A stretch of 64,000 bases of DNA from Rhodoferax sp. (GTDB lineage: Bacteria; Pseudomonadota; Gammaproteobacteria; Burkholderiales; Burkholderiaceae_C): NCBI RefSeq assembly GCF_028715765.1, contig NZ_JAQURE010000003.1, positions 42,375-106,374 of the forward strand, in the 5' to 3' direction. Position numbers and translations under genes: made by a program. Each line of letters starts with the position of its first letter. Position 1 is the stretch's first letter. A model generated the notes under the pieces. It saw only the letters and a list, made by a program, of their open reading frames with translations, was not told where the DNA came from and searched no databases. Positions 16,715-26,023 of this stretch are shown here, piece by piece.

Positions 16715-17536
16715 CTATGCCTGCGCTTTGCGTACAACAAAGCCAAAAGATGTGGTGACTTGGCCGCCCAAACTGAGCCGGAGATGGCGCCGATCGGTGT
16801 AGGGTGCAACATCAACATAGCGATCAAGGTCATCATCACCTAGGGTGAAGTTAAGCGTGACTTCGTGACCCGCGGCAGCGAGCTCACTGGCCAGTTTTTC
16901 AAAGTCTTGGCGGCGAAAGATCACAATGGGGCCGTTGTCAAGAGTTTCGTCGTTTGAGAAGCAGTTCAGCTCTGTGGTGTGCACCAAAAGTCCACCAGGC
17001 TTGATGCAGTTGAGTGAGTTTTTGACAAAAGCCAAGCCTTTTTCAATGCTGCCAAGATGCTCAAAGGCGCAAAGCGACCATGCAAAATCGTAGCCGCTGA
17101 GGTCTGGCGAGATGTTGTTCATGTCTTGCACCCGAAAATCAACCAGATTGCTAAAGGTGTCTGGCGGGCAAATCCAGCGCTCATTCAGATCAGCCAAACT
17201 GCCAGCGTGTTGGCCGGTAAGTACCCATTCCTGTTGTGCAGAGTCCATATCAAGATCTGTGGCCGTGACCTGTACCCCGCGCGCGGCCAGCACAGCCACT
17301 GATGTTTCACGACCCACACCAAAGCCCACGCCTTTGCGTCCGGGTGCCATCATTCCGGAGTGAGATAAGACTTGTAGTAAGTAACAGTATTCCCAGAGCT
17401 TGCGGTGGTAGCGAAAGGGCTCACGCACTTCACGGCACCAAAATTGAAATTCGGGGGTGTCAAACTGTGCTTGGCTACAGGCTTGGGATACGGGATTGGA
17501 AAAAGTGGGGGGGGTGGTGATGTGTGTGACGGGCAT
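16715..17536 (-). CDS. Class I SAM-dependent methyltransferase
   Basis: About 273 residues from ATG 17536; a longer reading from 17614 adds a poorly coding 26 residues. Motif I is degenerate (GVGFGVGRETSVAVLAARG, near residue 69), followed by VTATDLDM (motif II) and DFAWSLCAFEHLG (motif IV). This fits a small-molecule or glycan methyltransferase. It is divergent from the FecR-protein gene, whose start lies about 100 bp away. It lies 14 bp upstream of the other methyltransferase gene on the same strand, so both probably decorate the same sugar chain. Exact substrate unknown. Confidence 0.7.
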   Translation of the reverse strand: MPVTHITTPPTFSNPVSQACSQAQFDTPEFQFWCREVREPFRYHRKLWEYCYLLQVLSHSGMMAPGRKGVGFGVGRETSVAVLAARGVQVTATDLDMDSAQQEWVLTGQHAGSLADLNERWICPPDTFSNLVDFRVQDMNNISPDLSGYDFAWSLCAFEHLGSIEKGLAFVKNSLNCIKPGGLLVHTTELNCFSNDETLDNGPIVIFRRQDFEKLASELAAAGHEVTLNFTLGDDDLDRYVDVAPYTDRRHLRLSLGGQVTTSFGFVVRKAQA

Positions 17537-17634
17537 GGCGGGTGGCGTGTTGGGTGATGCACCCTGGCATTGAGTAGCTCTGATGTTGCCAGGATAAAGA
17601 ATTATACTTATCACATCTACTCTATCGAGGATGT

Positions 17635-18996
17635 ATGAAGCTCAGGTTTGTCAATTGTTGTGCACGCCAATGGCTGTGCATATTGGTGAGTTTTGTCATG
17701 CTGGGGGGGGCGCATCAGGCGTTTGCGCAAGGCGTCGCTGTGGTGCTGTATACGCAGGGCGATACGTTTATTGACCGGGCAGGGGTGTTGGAGTCTCTGT
17801 CTGTCGGCGCCACGGTGCCTGAGGGCGCCCTGCTGAAAACCGGTCCTGAGGGGCATTTGTATTTGCGCTTGGCAGATGACGGTTTTCTGGTTCTGCGTCC
17901 CAAAACTGTGGTTAGGATTCCGTTGTATCTTCCCGTGCCAGAGCATCCTTCACAAAGTGCTTTTCAGCTTGAGCTGGTGCAAGGTGTTGCGCGAGCGATT
18001 ACTGGCAAAGTGGCTGAGCAGGCAAAAGAACGGTTTCGATTTAATACGCCTTTGGCTGCCATAGGTGTCAAGGGAACCGATTTTGTAGTTTCAGTCACAT
18101 CTGGTGCTACCTTCATCATGGTGAACGCCGGTGCGGTGGTGGCCAGTCAATTTACCGCAGATTGCACCCGGGCAGGTCTGGGGCCTTGCAGTTCAGACAC
18201 GGCAACAACGTTGTCAGCCTCAAAAGATTTGTTGTTGTCCATCACGGCCAGTCATTTGGGAGCGAAAACGCTTGACATCAGGGCTAATCCTGCTTATAAG
18301 CACATGATGCCAGATATTATCGCACCACCGGCCAGTCATGAGGATAGTTTGCCAGGCAAGCGCACTGATCGCAGTAGTTTGACTGATTCGATTTTGAGTC
18401 GCGATGAAAGCCTGATTTCAACTGCCAACTTGTTGCCAGCACCGGTTGTGCCCCCGGTGGCTGTGGCTTCTGTTGTGCCCAAGATGAGTGAGCAACAAAT
18501 TTTTTGGGGGCGTTGGGCGCCGGTTGCCAACTTGGGGCCAGGGACTGATTTGGCAGAGTTTGTAAAAGGACTTGAACCGTTGGGTATTTCATGGCCATCG
18601 TATGTTGTGGCACGCCAGAATGATGCGCTGGTTATGCCTGGCGCAGGGGTGGTGCATTTCGGCTTGAGTGCGTTTGAAGCGGGTTTTTATCTTGATAACA
18701 ATGCAGGCGCGGCTGTGGCTGCACAAATAACCAACCCCACTTTGTCCGTAGACTTTGGCAAAAAAACTTTTGTGACGCAGTTTAGTTTGGATGGTGGTGG
18801 CTACACAGGTAACTTTGTTGCCATGGGCAACTTGGTGCGAAACGGTGTTTTCGAGGCAAATGCAGGTCGCTCTAATATGACACTGGCGGGCGGTCTGGCG
18901 GGCAGTCCGGCAGACCAAGCTGCGTATATTTTCTCAGGCCGCGTGGGTCCACAGGTGATTGGTGCAGGTGGCACTTTCTGGCGCAAGAGAAACTAA
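17635..18996 (+). CDS. FecR-domain protein with C-terminal barrel-like domain
   Basis: A 453-residue exported protein. Residues 1-31 are a Sec signal peptide ending AQAFA (cleavage before QGV) without a lipobox. Residues 40-185 are a FecR domain, with the hallmark FNTPLAAIGVKGTDFVV. After a Pro/Val linker near residue 275 the last 170 residues start with FWGRWAPV and end with FSGRVGPQVIGAGGTFW, a pattern like the small TbpB-type barrel of SLAM-dependent proteins. FecR domains in FecR itself regulate sigma factors, but free exported FecR domains are common here. Its 3' end overlaps by 4 bp with the convergent wzt. Neighbours include a SLAM-like protein and a sensor cyclase. Confidence 0.75.
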   Translation: MKLRFVNCCARQWLCILVSFVMLGGAHQAFAQGVAVVLYTQGDTFIDRAGVLESLSVGATVPEGALLKTGPEGHLYLRLADDGFLVLRPKTVVRIPLYLPVPEHPSQSAFQLELVQGVARAITGKVAEQAKERFRFNTPLAAIGVKGTDFVVSVTSGATFIMVNAGAVVASQFTADCTRAGLGPCSSDTATTLSASKDLLLSITASHLGAKTLDIRANPAYKHMMPDIIAPPASHEDSLPGKRTDRSSLTDSILSRDESLISTANLLPAPVVPPVAVASVVPKMSEQQIFWGRWAPVANLGPGTDLAEFVKGLEPLGISWPSYVVARQNDALVMPGAGVVHFGLSAFEAGFYLDNNAGAAVAAQITNPTLSVDFGKKTFVTQFSLDGGGYTGNFVAMGNLVRNGVFEANAGRSNMTLAGGLAGSPADQAAYIFSGRVGPQVIGAGGTFWRKRN

Positions 18997-20240
18997 TTAA
19001 TTTGATCGCTGGTACGGTTGATGGTTAGTTGGGGTTTAAGCAGCGCCATTCCAATGCAGGGGGGGTAATCCCGGTTGATAAGCTCAAACACCAAGGCTCC
19101 GTCTTTCCAGTCATAGGTGTGGCTGACTCCGTCGCTTGTGTCGGTCAGGCCAAAGCTGACCGAGTAGCTGCCGGCGCCCAAGTCTAGTGTCTGCTCAAAT
19201 TCAATCGTGATCAATTCATTGGCTTGCAGGTTGGTCAGCGTTTGACCCATCAGGTGACTGTTGGTCCCAAAAACAGGGTTACCTACTTTATCGCGAAACA
19301 TGATGCCGACCACCAAGGATGGGGTGTTCTGATACACCCGACACGCCAGGCGCAGCATGCTGCTTTCACCGCAATTGAGCAATGAGCGGGCAGCCCCATC
19401 ACGCCCCAGCAATTCAATGGCTTCAACTTTTATTTCGCCACCGCCGGATTGGGTGGTTGTTCCGGTCTGCCCCCCAGTTTGCTGAATAATGCCGGCTTTG
19501 CGCTCTCTGTCTAACACGAGTGCATGATAAAAATCAAGTATGTCTGATGGGTTGCCGTCTTTGAGTTTGGTACCATTTTCAATTAGTACTACCCGATCGC
19601 ACAGGGCTCGTATGGCACCAAAATCATGTGATACAAATAGAAGCGTCGTACCCAGTCGGCGAAACTCGCGGATGCGCGCAAAGCTTTTGTGCTGGAAGTA
19701 GGCATCACCAACAGAGAGCACTTCGTCAACGATAAGTATGTCTGGGCGTATGGCTGTTGCGATGCTAAAGGCCAACCGCGCTAGCATGCCGCTGGAATAG
19801 GTGCGCAAAGGTTCGTCTAGGCGGTCTGATAGTTCGGAAAAAGTTGCAATATCGTTCAGTGATGCGGTAATTTCAGCACCCGATAGCCCCATGAGTCGTC
19901 CCGCCATGCGTATGTTTTGGTGACCTGTGAGCTCGGGATGAAACCCAATGCCAAGCTCCAGAATCGCAGCAAGGCGGCCTTCCAGATGTACGCTTCCAGC
20001 TGAGGGGGTGGTAGTGCCTGCAATTAGCTTGAGCAGAGTGCTTTTGCCAGCACCGTTGTAGCCGAGTAACGCCACAGCCTCGCCCGTTGCGATAGTTAGA
20101 TCGATGTTTTTCAGCACCCAATGCGGGGTGTGACGCATCAGACATCCAAAGGAAAAAATTTCAGCAGCCTTGCTGCCATTGCTGGCATAGCGTTTGTAGT
20201 ATTTACCAACGCCATGCAATTGAATACTGCCGTTTGTCAT
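18993..20240 (-). CDS. wzt: Wzt-type ABC ATPase for polysaccharide export
   Basis: A 415-residue ATPase of the O-antigen/teichoic acid exporter family. Walker A is GYNGAGKSTLLK (about residue 60), the signature is YSSGMLARLAF, and Walker B is ILIVDEVLSVGD. The C-terminal 150 residues form a separate domain, as in Wzt proteins that recognise the terminal modification of the polysaccharide (Wzt_C), which suits the methyltransferases nearby. ATG 20240 overlaps the wzm stop (ATGA), so the two are coupled. The ORF upstream of this start is not supported. Confidence 0.9.
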   Translation of the reverse strand: MTNGSIQLHGVGKYYKRYASNGSKAAEIFSFGCLMRHTPHWVLKNIDLTIATGEAVALLGYNGAGKSTLLKLIAGTTTPSAGSVHLEGRLAAILELGIGFHPELTGHQNIRMAGRLMGLSGAEITASLNDIATFSELSDRLDEPLRTYSSGMLARLAFSIATAIRPDILIVDEVLSVGDAYFQHKSFARIREFRRLGTTLLFVSHDFGAIRALCDRVVLIENGTKLKDGNPSDILDFYHALVLDRERKAGIIQQTGGQTGTTTQSGGGEIKVEAIELLGRDGAARSLLNCGESSMLRLACRVYQNTPSLVVGIMFRDKVGNPVFGTNSHLMGQTLTNLQANELITIEFEQTLDLGAGSYSVSFGLTDTSDGVSHTYDWKDGALVFELINRDYPPCIGMALLKPQLTINRTSDQIN

Positions 20241-21025
20241 AATTCGTCTGCAAATTCTGAAGCTCTGCTTCGAAACATGGCATAACCGATCCAAAGTGTT
20301 ACTACTGCAAATAACGCTCCCCGCAGTAGACCCATCGTATCGAGGTTGCCAGAGCCAAGAAACAAGCTGTGCATGGCATTCACCATGGGCTCAAGTGGGT
20401 TTAAAGGCAGCCATGAACGCAGGGCTGGTGGTAGAGCTTCAACCGGCCAGACAATTGGTGTCAACCAAAACCAAAACTGCAGCAAAATGCCCTGCACCTG
20501 ATGCACGTCGCGAAAGAATACATTCAGGGTTCCGAGCGCCAGCCCCAACCCCACCGCTGGCAAGATCATCAGTAAGCTCAATGGAATGCAGAGAAAAAAA
20601 GCAGACCAGCTCAGACGCCCGACAAGTAGCATGAAGAGCAGGAAAATGCCCAGCAATATTGCAAAATTAATCAACGAGGAAAATAGCACAATGACCGGCA
20701 AACAAACCCGGGGAAATGCTGACTTTTTGATCAGATTGCCATGCTCAATGAACATATTGGTGGAGCGCGCCACAATTTCAGCAAAACACGTCCACGGAAT
20801 AAGACCAGCGCAAAGGTAGATGCTATAGCCCAGCACGTCTTCAGCTTGCCCCGGCATGCGCGCGCGCATGACGTGTGCGAACACAAGCGTGTACACAAGA
20901 ATTTGCACAAAAGGGTTGATGACAGCCCAAAGCATTCCAAACGCAGACCCGGCATATCGGGCTCTGAATTCTTGCAACAGGCTGTGCACAATAAACCCGC
21001 GGTATTGCCATAACTTTAAAATCAT
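20237..21025 (-). CDS. wzm: Wzm-type ABC-2 permease for polysaccharide export
   Basis: A 262-residue integral inner-membrane protein with about six hydrophobic helices (residues 30-60, 65-90, 105-140, 145-170, 175-200, 225-250). The segment FGMLWAVINPFVQILVYTLVF is typical of ABC-2 polysaccharide permeases (location about residues 29-49). It forms the channel for the Wzt ATPase and exports a lipid-linked polysaccharide to the periplasm. It is divergent from the SLAM-like gene, with a shared promoter region at 21026-21194. Confidence 0.9.
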   Translation of the reverse strand: MILKLWQYRGFIVHSLLQEFRARYAGSAFGMLWAVINPFVQILVYTLVFAHVMRARMPGQAEDVLGYSIYLCAGLIPWTCFAEIVARSTNMFIEHGNLIKKSAFPRVCLPVIVLFSSLINFAILLGIFLLFMLLVGRLSWSAFFLCIPLSLLMILPAVGLGLALGTLNVFFRDVHQVQGILLQFWFWLTPIVWPVEALPPALRSWLPLNPLEPMVNAMHSLFLGSGNLDTMGLLRGALFAVVTLWIGYAMFRSRASEFADEL

Positions 21026-21194
21026 AAGCGGCGCAGCCCCTTATCTGGCTTTGTTGAATTTCGTGTGTCAGGCATTTGCTGTAATTTGTTATGGACGGCA
21101 GGGGTTAAAAAATGGTGGTTATTTCTTCGCGTGGTCTTCTATGGGTATGGTCACAGCATCTACTACAACGGGTCACAACAGTGGCAGCAAATTC

Positions 21195-22571
21195 ATGATG
21201 CCAGTGCTGCGTCGCTCAGGTTGTGTAACACCTCGCCGGTGGCTGGTTAGCTCCCTGTGGCATGCTTCGCTTGGCCAACAACTATTTGCCGCTCTGGCAG
21301 CACACAGCCATTTGTTAAAAAACAGAGTTGTCACAGCGCTTAACGTGGCTGTATTATCGTTCAAGCCTATCCTCTGGGCGATTCTGATGTTGACTCTTTG
21401 TTTGGCACCTTTGCAGCTCAGTATCGCAGCACCACAGGCCGATGACGACGACAACATTTACAGCCGCGCGCTTGGCGACTTGGGTGAAGGCAGAACACAG
21501 TCTGCCATCGATGGGTTCAGGGTCATTGTGGAACGTCACCCCAATCACCAGGGTGCATTGCTGGATTTGGCTTTGGCTTATTGTCAGGGGGAATTTCTGC
21601 AAGATGCATCACTGCTGTTTGAACGTTTGCTAGCAATCCCCGATTTGCCCCCGGCTATTCAGGCGCTTATCAAGTTTTATAGGATGAGAAGTTGCCAGCC
21701 CCCTGCTACAGCTTGGCACGCGGTGTTGAGTACGAGTTTTGGCCGGGCAATCAATTTGAATCAAGCACCCGTAAGTGGACTCCTGTATTCGGCACCGTTA
21801 GGTGTAACGCTGGAGCTGTCTGAAAAATCGCGTCCCAAAAATGACAACTTTTGGGCTACCGAAGCCGTCTATTCTCGTCAACCCGGTGGCTCCGGCTGGA
21901 GCGGCGGGATCTTTTTAAAGAATACATCGCACGCTATGCAACACACTTTTGACAACACTACTGTTCAAGGCTTGCTGGCGCGTCGAACACAGTTTGGGGG
22001 CGTCCAGGTGGAGTGGCAGGGCGTCTTGCTGCGTCAGCAGTTTGGCGCTCAGGTTCATTTGAATTCAGTGGTATTTGCAGGCTCGACCATGTGGGGGCAA
22101 TCAGAGTGGGTTGCTTCAGTTGCAGACTTTAATTATCCGACTTTACCTGACTATCATTCGCGCCAGGTAGAGTTACGGGCACGATTACAAATACTGAACA
22201 ATTCAGCCTTTAATCTGGCTGCGGATTTTGGTTGGAGCTATGACCATGCACTTGCTGATCGCCCAGGTGGTAACCGAGTTGGACCATTGGCACAGGCGAC
22301 CGCTCATTGGACGTTTGCGCCAAATCAGTCTTTAGTAGTTACGCATCGGCGCATCTGGAAACGTGACAATCTCGCTTACAGCGCTGTGTTTTTGGGTGAC
22401 GTGAAGCGGCAAAACATGCAAACGTTCTGGCAAGCCGCATGGCGTTATCGTATTTCAAAGCATTGGCAATGGGGGGTGGATGCACAGCTGTCACGCAGTG
22501 TAGACACTGTCGCACTGTTTACTCATGGTGCTTCAGCCATCACAACGACGCTTGAATGGGATTGGCGTTGA
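21195..22571 (+). CDS. SLAM-like TPR/beta-barrel outer-membrane protein
   Basis: A putative outer-membrane protein. A hydrophobic stretch with LMLTLCLAPLQLSIAA ends the signal region (around 21426 the mature chain begins). The next 90 residues form TPR-like helices (LLDLALAYCQGEFLQDASLL, then LPPAIQALI), and the last 270 residues alternate polar and hydrophobic residues and end in a C-terminal Trp-Arg, as beta-barrels do. The design matches surface lipoprotein assembly modifiers (SLAM, DUF560), which deliver barrel-tipped proteins to the surface. The start is uncertain: ATG 21195 is reported but 21141 or 21387 are possible. The obvious candidate client is the FecR/barrel protein nearby. Confidence 0.65.
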   Translation: MMPVLRRSGCVTPRRWLVSSLWHASLGQQLFAALAAHSHLLKNRVVTALNVAVLSFKPILWAILMLTLCLAPLQLSIAAPQADDDDNIYSRALGDLGEGRTQSAIDGFRVIVERHPNHQGALLDLALAYCQGEFLQDASLLFERLLAIPDLPPAIQALIKFYRMRSCQPPATAWHAVLSTSFGRAINLNQAPVSGLLYSAPLGVTLELSEKSRPKNDNFWATEAVYSRQPGGSGWSGGIFLKNTSHAMQHTFDNTTVQGLLARRTQFGGVQVEWQGVLLRQQFGAQVHLNSVVFAGSTMWGQSEWVASVADFNYPTLPDYHSRQVELRARLQILNNSAFNLAADFGWSYDHALADRPGGNRVGPLAQATAHWTFAPNQSLVVTHRRIWKRDNLAYSAVFLGDVKRQNMQTFWQAAWRYRISKHWQWGVDAQLSRSVDTVALFTHGASAITTTLEWDWR

Positions 22572-22661
22572 AGCATTGGATCGGCTTGCCAGGGCTGGAG
22601 TCGTTCGCATAGCCGCTCAAGAGATCACCGGGCGAATGACGCGCTTTACAATATGTTTGAA

Positions 22662-22674
22662 GTGTGTTTCACAC
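22662..22674. promoter_or_regulatory. Inverted repeat upstream of the crp-like operon
   Basis: GTGTG-TTT-CACAC is a perfect 5-bp inverted repeat with a 3-nt spacer, between the SLAM-like gene and the crp-like gene. It could be an operator, but it does not fit the TGTGA-N6-TCACA spacing. A TTGACA at 22685-22690 might be a -35 box, with no convincing -10. Confidence 0.3.
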
Positions 22675-22746
22675 CCTGCGCGCGTTGACAGATTTTTCCC
22701 CTTGGTGTCCATGTGTTGATGGTTACTAAATTGCGAGGAACACTTT

Positions 22747-23454
22747 TTGCTAAATAAGCAATCTATTACCATTCACCTGCAGAAAATTCCGCTGCTTGCC
22801 GGGGTAGATGCAGAAACGTACAAAAAAATTGGGTCGAATTTATATGTAAAAAAAGTTGCGCGCGGCTGCCATGTGTTCCATAAGGGTAGCGTCGGGGAGT
22901 ATTTGTTTTTTTTGCTTGTGGGGCGTTTGCAAGTCATTGATTTTGCGGAAGATGGTCGCGCCATTGGGTTGAATTTTTTGAATCCCGGCGACTATTTTGG
23001 TGAGCTATCTATTATTGATGGATTAACCCGGTCGGCATCGGTGATGGCTACAGAGAATTCAGTTGTTGCATCGCTTTCGCGTACACATGCCTTGGCATTG
23101 ATTACACAAAATCCGCTGATTGCAGAGCGACTGCTTCGAAAGATGGCAGCATCTGTTCGCACAGTAACTAATTACCGGGCAATTCTGGGTATTCCAAATG
23201 CTTTCCAACGGGTATTTGCGTTGCTGAATCAGTTTGCTACTGTCGCACCGGGCGGATTGGTTGTGATCGATAACATTCCAACCCAACAGGAGATGGCTAT
23301 TATGGTGAACACCAGCCGCGAAACGGTGTCTCGGGCAGTAAGGTTTTTAATTCAGGATGGTATTGTTGAAAAAGACTTACGCCGACTTATCATCAGAAAA
23401 CCAAATGATTTGAAGAATATTTACATATCTATCGAAAATAAAAATGAATATTAA
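22747..23454 (+). CDS. Crp-family cAMP-binding transcription regulator
   Basis: A 235-residue Crp/Fnr protein: cyclic-nucleotide-binding barrel (residues 15-125), dimer helix, and a winged HTH. The phosphate-binding cassette has G85-E86-L87 and R95-S96, matching the cAMP-contacting GEL and RSA motifs of E. coli CRP. The recognition helix reads SRETVSR (R191, E192, R196), equal to R180, E181 and R185 of CRP that read TGTGA. It has no Fnr cysteines. The TTG start is supported by GAGGAA at 22735-22740. Target inferred: the TGTGA-N6-TCACA site upstream of the S-layer-like gene. It starts a five-gene run ending in the adenylate cyclase. Confidence 0.88.
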   Translation: MLNKQSITIHLQKIPLLAGVDAETYKKIGSNLYVKKVARGCHVFHKGSVGEYLFFLLVGRLQVIDFAEDGRAIGLNFLNPGDYFGELSIIDGLTRSASVMATENSVVASLSRTHALALITQNPLIAERLLRKMAASVRTVTNYRAILGIPNAFQRVFALLNQFATVAPGGLVVIDNIPTQQEMAIMVNTSRETVSRAVRFLIQDGIVEKDLRRLIIRKPNDLKNIYISIENKNEY

Positions 23455-23725
23455 AAGTTTTATTTCTATGCTACCAATGAAAATCAAAGAAGAAGATAAA
23501 ATAAAACATATTTTATGGAGTTTTTGGTTGACAGCAGTCGCTTTGATTTTTTTGTCGGAGCCGGTTTCATTGTTTCTGGTTTTTTTGATCGGGTTTTTTA
23601 AAGAAGTATGGGATCGATATTATGGTAGCGGTTTCTGTTTGTATGATTTGTTTGGCAACATGATTGGCATTTTGATGGCATTTATGACTTATGTTGTTTT
23701 AATTTGGAGTTTTGCTTTGACATGA
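23444..23725 (+). CDS. Small membrane protein
   Basis: A 93-residue protein with three hydrophobic helices (about residues 24-42, 43-55 and 70-92). The pattern DKIKH then GFFKEVWDR then LYDLFGNMIGI resembles the small VanZ/YfiM-like membrane proteins of unknown role; that similarity is only from memory. It overlaps the crp-like gene by 11 bp and the next glycosyltransferase by ATGA, so it is translationally coupled to both. AT-rich, unlike the glycosyltransferases that follow. Confidence 0.75.
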   Translation: MNIKSFISMLPMKIKEEDKIKHILWSFWLTAVALIFLSEPVSLFLVFLIGFFKEVWDRYYGSGFCLYDLFGNMIGILMAFMTYVVLIWSFALT

Positions 23726-24885
23726 AGGTTCTAGTGAATGGTGTTCCGCTGCTTTCACCATTGACCGGTATTGGTCAATACATTCGCCACTTATTTACCG
23801 CCATGGATCAACTGCAATTGGCAGAGGTCTGTGTGCACTACGGTTTGCGCATTGAAAAAGGGCTGCACCTGCCCTGTGAGCGCACGGCGCAAACTTTGAC
23901 GCGTGTGAATGGGCTGGCACAACGGTTTGTGCCCTACCCCCGCACGGCACGACGCCTGGTCGAGAAGGCTCTATTTGCCTATCAGACCCGATTTGCCTTG
24001 CAGGACGCGTTGTATCATGAGCCTAACTATGTGCCTATGCCGTTTGATGGCCCCTTGGTGTTGACGATTTGCGATATGTCTTGCTTTGATCACCCTGATA
24101 CGCATCCCATAGAACGGGTCAGGTTGATGCAGCGCGAGATGCCCAGGGCATTGGATCGCGCAGATCACATTGTGGTGATTTCAGAGTCTTCGGGGCATGC
24201 CTTACAACGTTGGTTTGATATTCCTTCTGAAAAAATAACCACCACCTATCTGGCAGCTGATGCGCGTTTTCGCCCCCACAATCCTGCTGAACTTGTGGTG
24301 CCACTGGCCGAGTTGAAGCTGGTGGCTGGTTCTTATATATTGTGTGTGGGTACGCTTGAGCCACGTAAAAATTTAACCACTTTGTTTACAGCGTTTGCGG
24401 GGTTGCCTGCAGCACTGCGGCAGCGCTATCCGTTGGTGGTGGCTGGCATGAGTGGATGGAATACGCAGCAGCTGATGCAGTCAGCCCAAGTGTTGATAGA
24501 TAAGGGGGAGCTGCGATTGCTGGGCTATGTACCCGATGCGTTGATACCTCCCTTGTATGCCGGGGCTGCGGCGCTGTGCTACCCATCGCGATACGAGGGG
24601 TTTGGTTTGCCTGCGCTGGAGGCCATGGCCTCAGGCGTGCCGGTGCTGACATCAAACCAGACTTCGCTGCCTGAGGTGGTGGGTGATGCTGGGTTGATGG
24701 TGAATCCGGATGATGTGAGCGCTATGCGCGACAGCTTGCAACTCATGCTTGAAGACCGGGTTTTTGCGCAAGCGCTGGGTACCAAGGGTTTGGCTCGTGC
24801 TCAGTCATTTAGCTGGGAGCGCTGCGCACGGGAAACTGTCGACGTATACAAGCAGGTCATGCGAAGCCGTGGGCGTGCAGTATGA
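23722..24885 (+). CDS. Family 4-type glycosyltransferase
   Basis: A 387-residue GT-B enzyme with the sugar-nucleotide signature E-G-F-G-L-P-A-L-E at about residue 293 and the interdomain loop CVGTLEPRKNLTTL near residue 205, both typical of GT4 glycosyltransferases (mannosyltransferase-like). ATG 23722 overlaps the preceding stop (ATGA); a longer TTG start at 23704 has no support. It is followed by a second glycosyltransferase overlapping by 4 bp, so the two probably act in sequence on the same glycan. Acceptor unknown. Confidence 0.88.
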   Translation: MKVLVNGVPLLSPLTGIGQYIRHLFTAMDQLQLAEVCVHYGLRIEKGLHLPCERTAQTLTRVNGLAQRFVPYPRTARRLVEKALFAYQTRFALQDALYHEPNYVPMPFDGPLVLTICDMSCFDHPDTHPIERVRLMQREMPRALDRADHIVVISESSGHALQRWFDIPSEKITTTYLAADARFRPHNPAELVVPLAELKLVAGSYILCVGTLEPRKNLTTLFTAFAGLPAALRQRYPLVVAGMSGWNTQQLMQSAQVLIDKGELRLLGYVPDALIPPLYAGAAALCYPSRYEGFGLPALEAMASGVPVLTSNQTSLPEVVGDAGLMVNPDDVSAMRDSLQLMLEDRVFAQALGTKGLARAQSFSWERCARETVDVYKQVMRSRGRAV

Positions 24886-26006
24886 GCAAGGTTCGTGTCC
24901 TGCACCTGTACCGTACGTATTTTCCAGAAACCCAGGGCGGCTTGCAGGAGTCGATACGGCAGTTGTGTTTGGCTACCAGCCAGATGGGTGTTGAGAATGT
25001 CGTGTTTGCGTTGGCTCGAAACCCGGAGCCGGTTATGTTAACTTTACCAGAAGGGTGTTTGGTGCGCGCTCGCTCGTGGTTCGAACTGGCTTCTTGCGAC
25101 TTTGGTGGTCTGGATGCGGTGCAGCGCTGCCGTGCAGCAGCAGCTCAATGTGACATCATTCAAATTCACTACCCTTGGCCTTTTGCCGACATGCTGCTGC
25201 CCTTTGTTCGCAGGCGTGAACAGCCGGTGCTTGTGACTTATGTATCAGACATTGTGCGACAAAATAGCCTGGGTTTGGGGCAGCTTTATGCGCCGCTGCG
25301 CCGCAAATTGCTGGGGGTAGCTGCCAGTGTGGTGGCTTCATCGCCTAATTACGCACAAAGCAGCGAGGTGCTGCGTGACTATCAGCACAAGCTAACTTGT
25401 ATTCCACATTGCTTGGAAGATGCTCCACCTGTTGACGTTTCACTTTGTGAGCGCTGGAGTACCCGGCTCGGTCACAATTTCTTTTTGTTTGTGGGCGTAT
25501 TGCGGTACTACAAAGGGCTGCAATTTTTGCTGCAAGCAGCAACGCAGGTGACCACGCCTGTTGTGATTGTTGGTGAGGGTCCAGAGGGTCAACGTCTGCG
25601 CGACTTGGCGCATGCTCTGGGCTTGCGTCATGTGTATTTTTTAGGTGCGCTCGATGATGCTGATAAAAACGCCTTGATAGCGTTGTGCCGTGCCGTGGTG
25701 TTTCCATCGCACCTGCGCTCTGAGGCTTTTGGCATTACTCTGCTAGAGGGGGCTCGCGCCGGCAAGCCGTTAATTTGTTGTGAAATTGGCACGGGCACCA
25801 CGTGGGTCAATCAACATGGCCAAACTGGCTTGGTAGTTCCTCCCGGTGATGCTGATGCCTTGGCACAGGCCATGCGGACGTTGGCGGGCGACGATGCGCT
25901 GTGCCAGCGCTTGGGCGCAGGTGCGCGCCAGCGGTGGGGGCAATTTTTCAGACCCGAGGTGGTGGGTGCTGCGTATCGCCAGCTTTATGATGAATTGCTG
26001 GCTTGA
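24882..26006 (+). CDS. Family 4-type glycosyltransferase
   Basis: A 374-residue GT-B enzyme with an N-terminal acceptor domain (HLYRTYFPETQGGLQESIR, a classic Gly-rich GT4 loop near residue 8) and the C-terminal motif SEAFGITLLEGARAGKPLI around residue 280. The conserved FVGVLRYYKGLQFL is the interdomain strand. It overlaps the preceding glycosyltransferase by ATGA. Most likely it adds a hexose to the surface polysaccharide or to the S-layer-like protein; the precise specificity cannot be read from sequence. Confidence 0.88.
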   Translation: MSKVRVLHLYRTYFPETQGGLQESIRQLCLATSQMGVENVVFALARNPEPVMLTLPEGCLVRARSWFELASCDFGGLDAVQRCRAAAAQCDIIQIHYPWPFADMLLPFVRRREQPVLVTYVSDIVRQNSLGLGQLYAPLRRKLLGVAASVVASSPNYAQSSEVLRDYQHKLTCIPHCLEDAPPVDVSLCERWSTRLGHNFFLFVGVLRYYKGLQFLLQAATQVTTPVVIVGEGPEGQRLRDLAHALGLRHVYFLGALDDADKNALIALCRAVVFPSHLRSEAFGITLLEGARAGKPLICCEIGTGTTWVNQHGQTGLVVPPGDADALAQAMRTLAGDDALCQRLGAGARQRWGQFFRPEVVGAAYRQLYDELLA

Positions 26007-26023
26007 GGCTTGACAGCGCTGAT

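Noticed and set aside
20856..21194. N-terminal extension of the SLAM-like frame
   Set aside because: It overlaps wzm on the opposite strand and does not look like coding sequence. The real start lies closer to the signal peptide.
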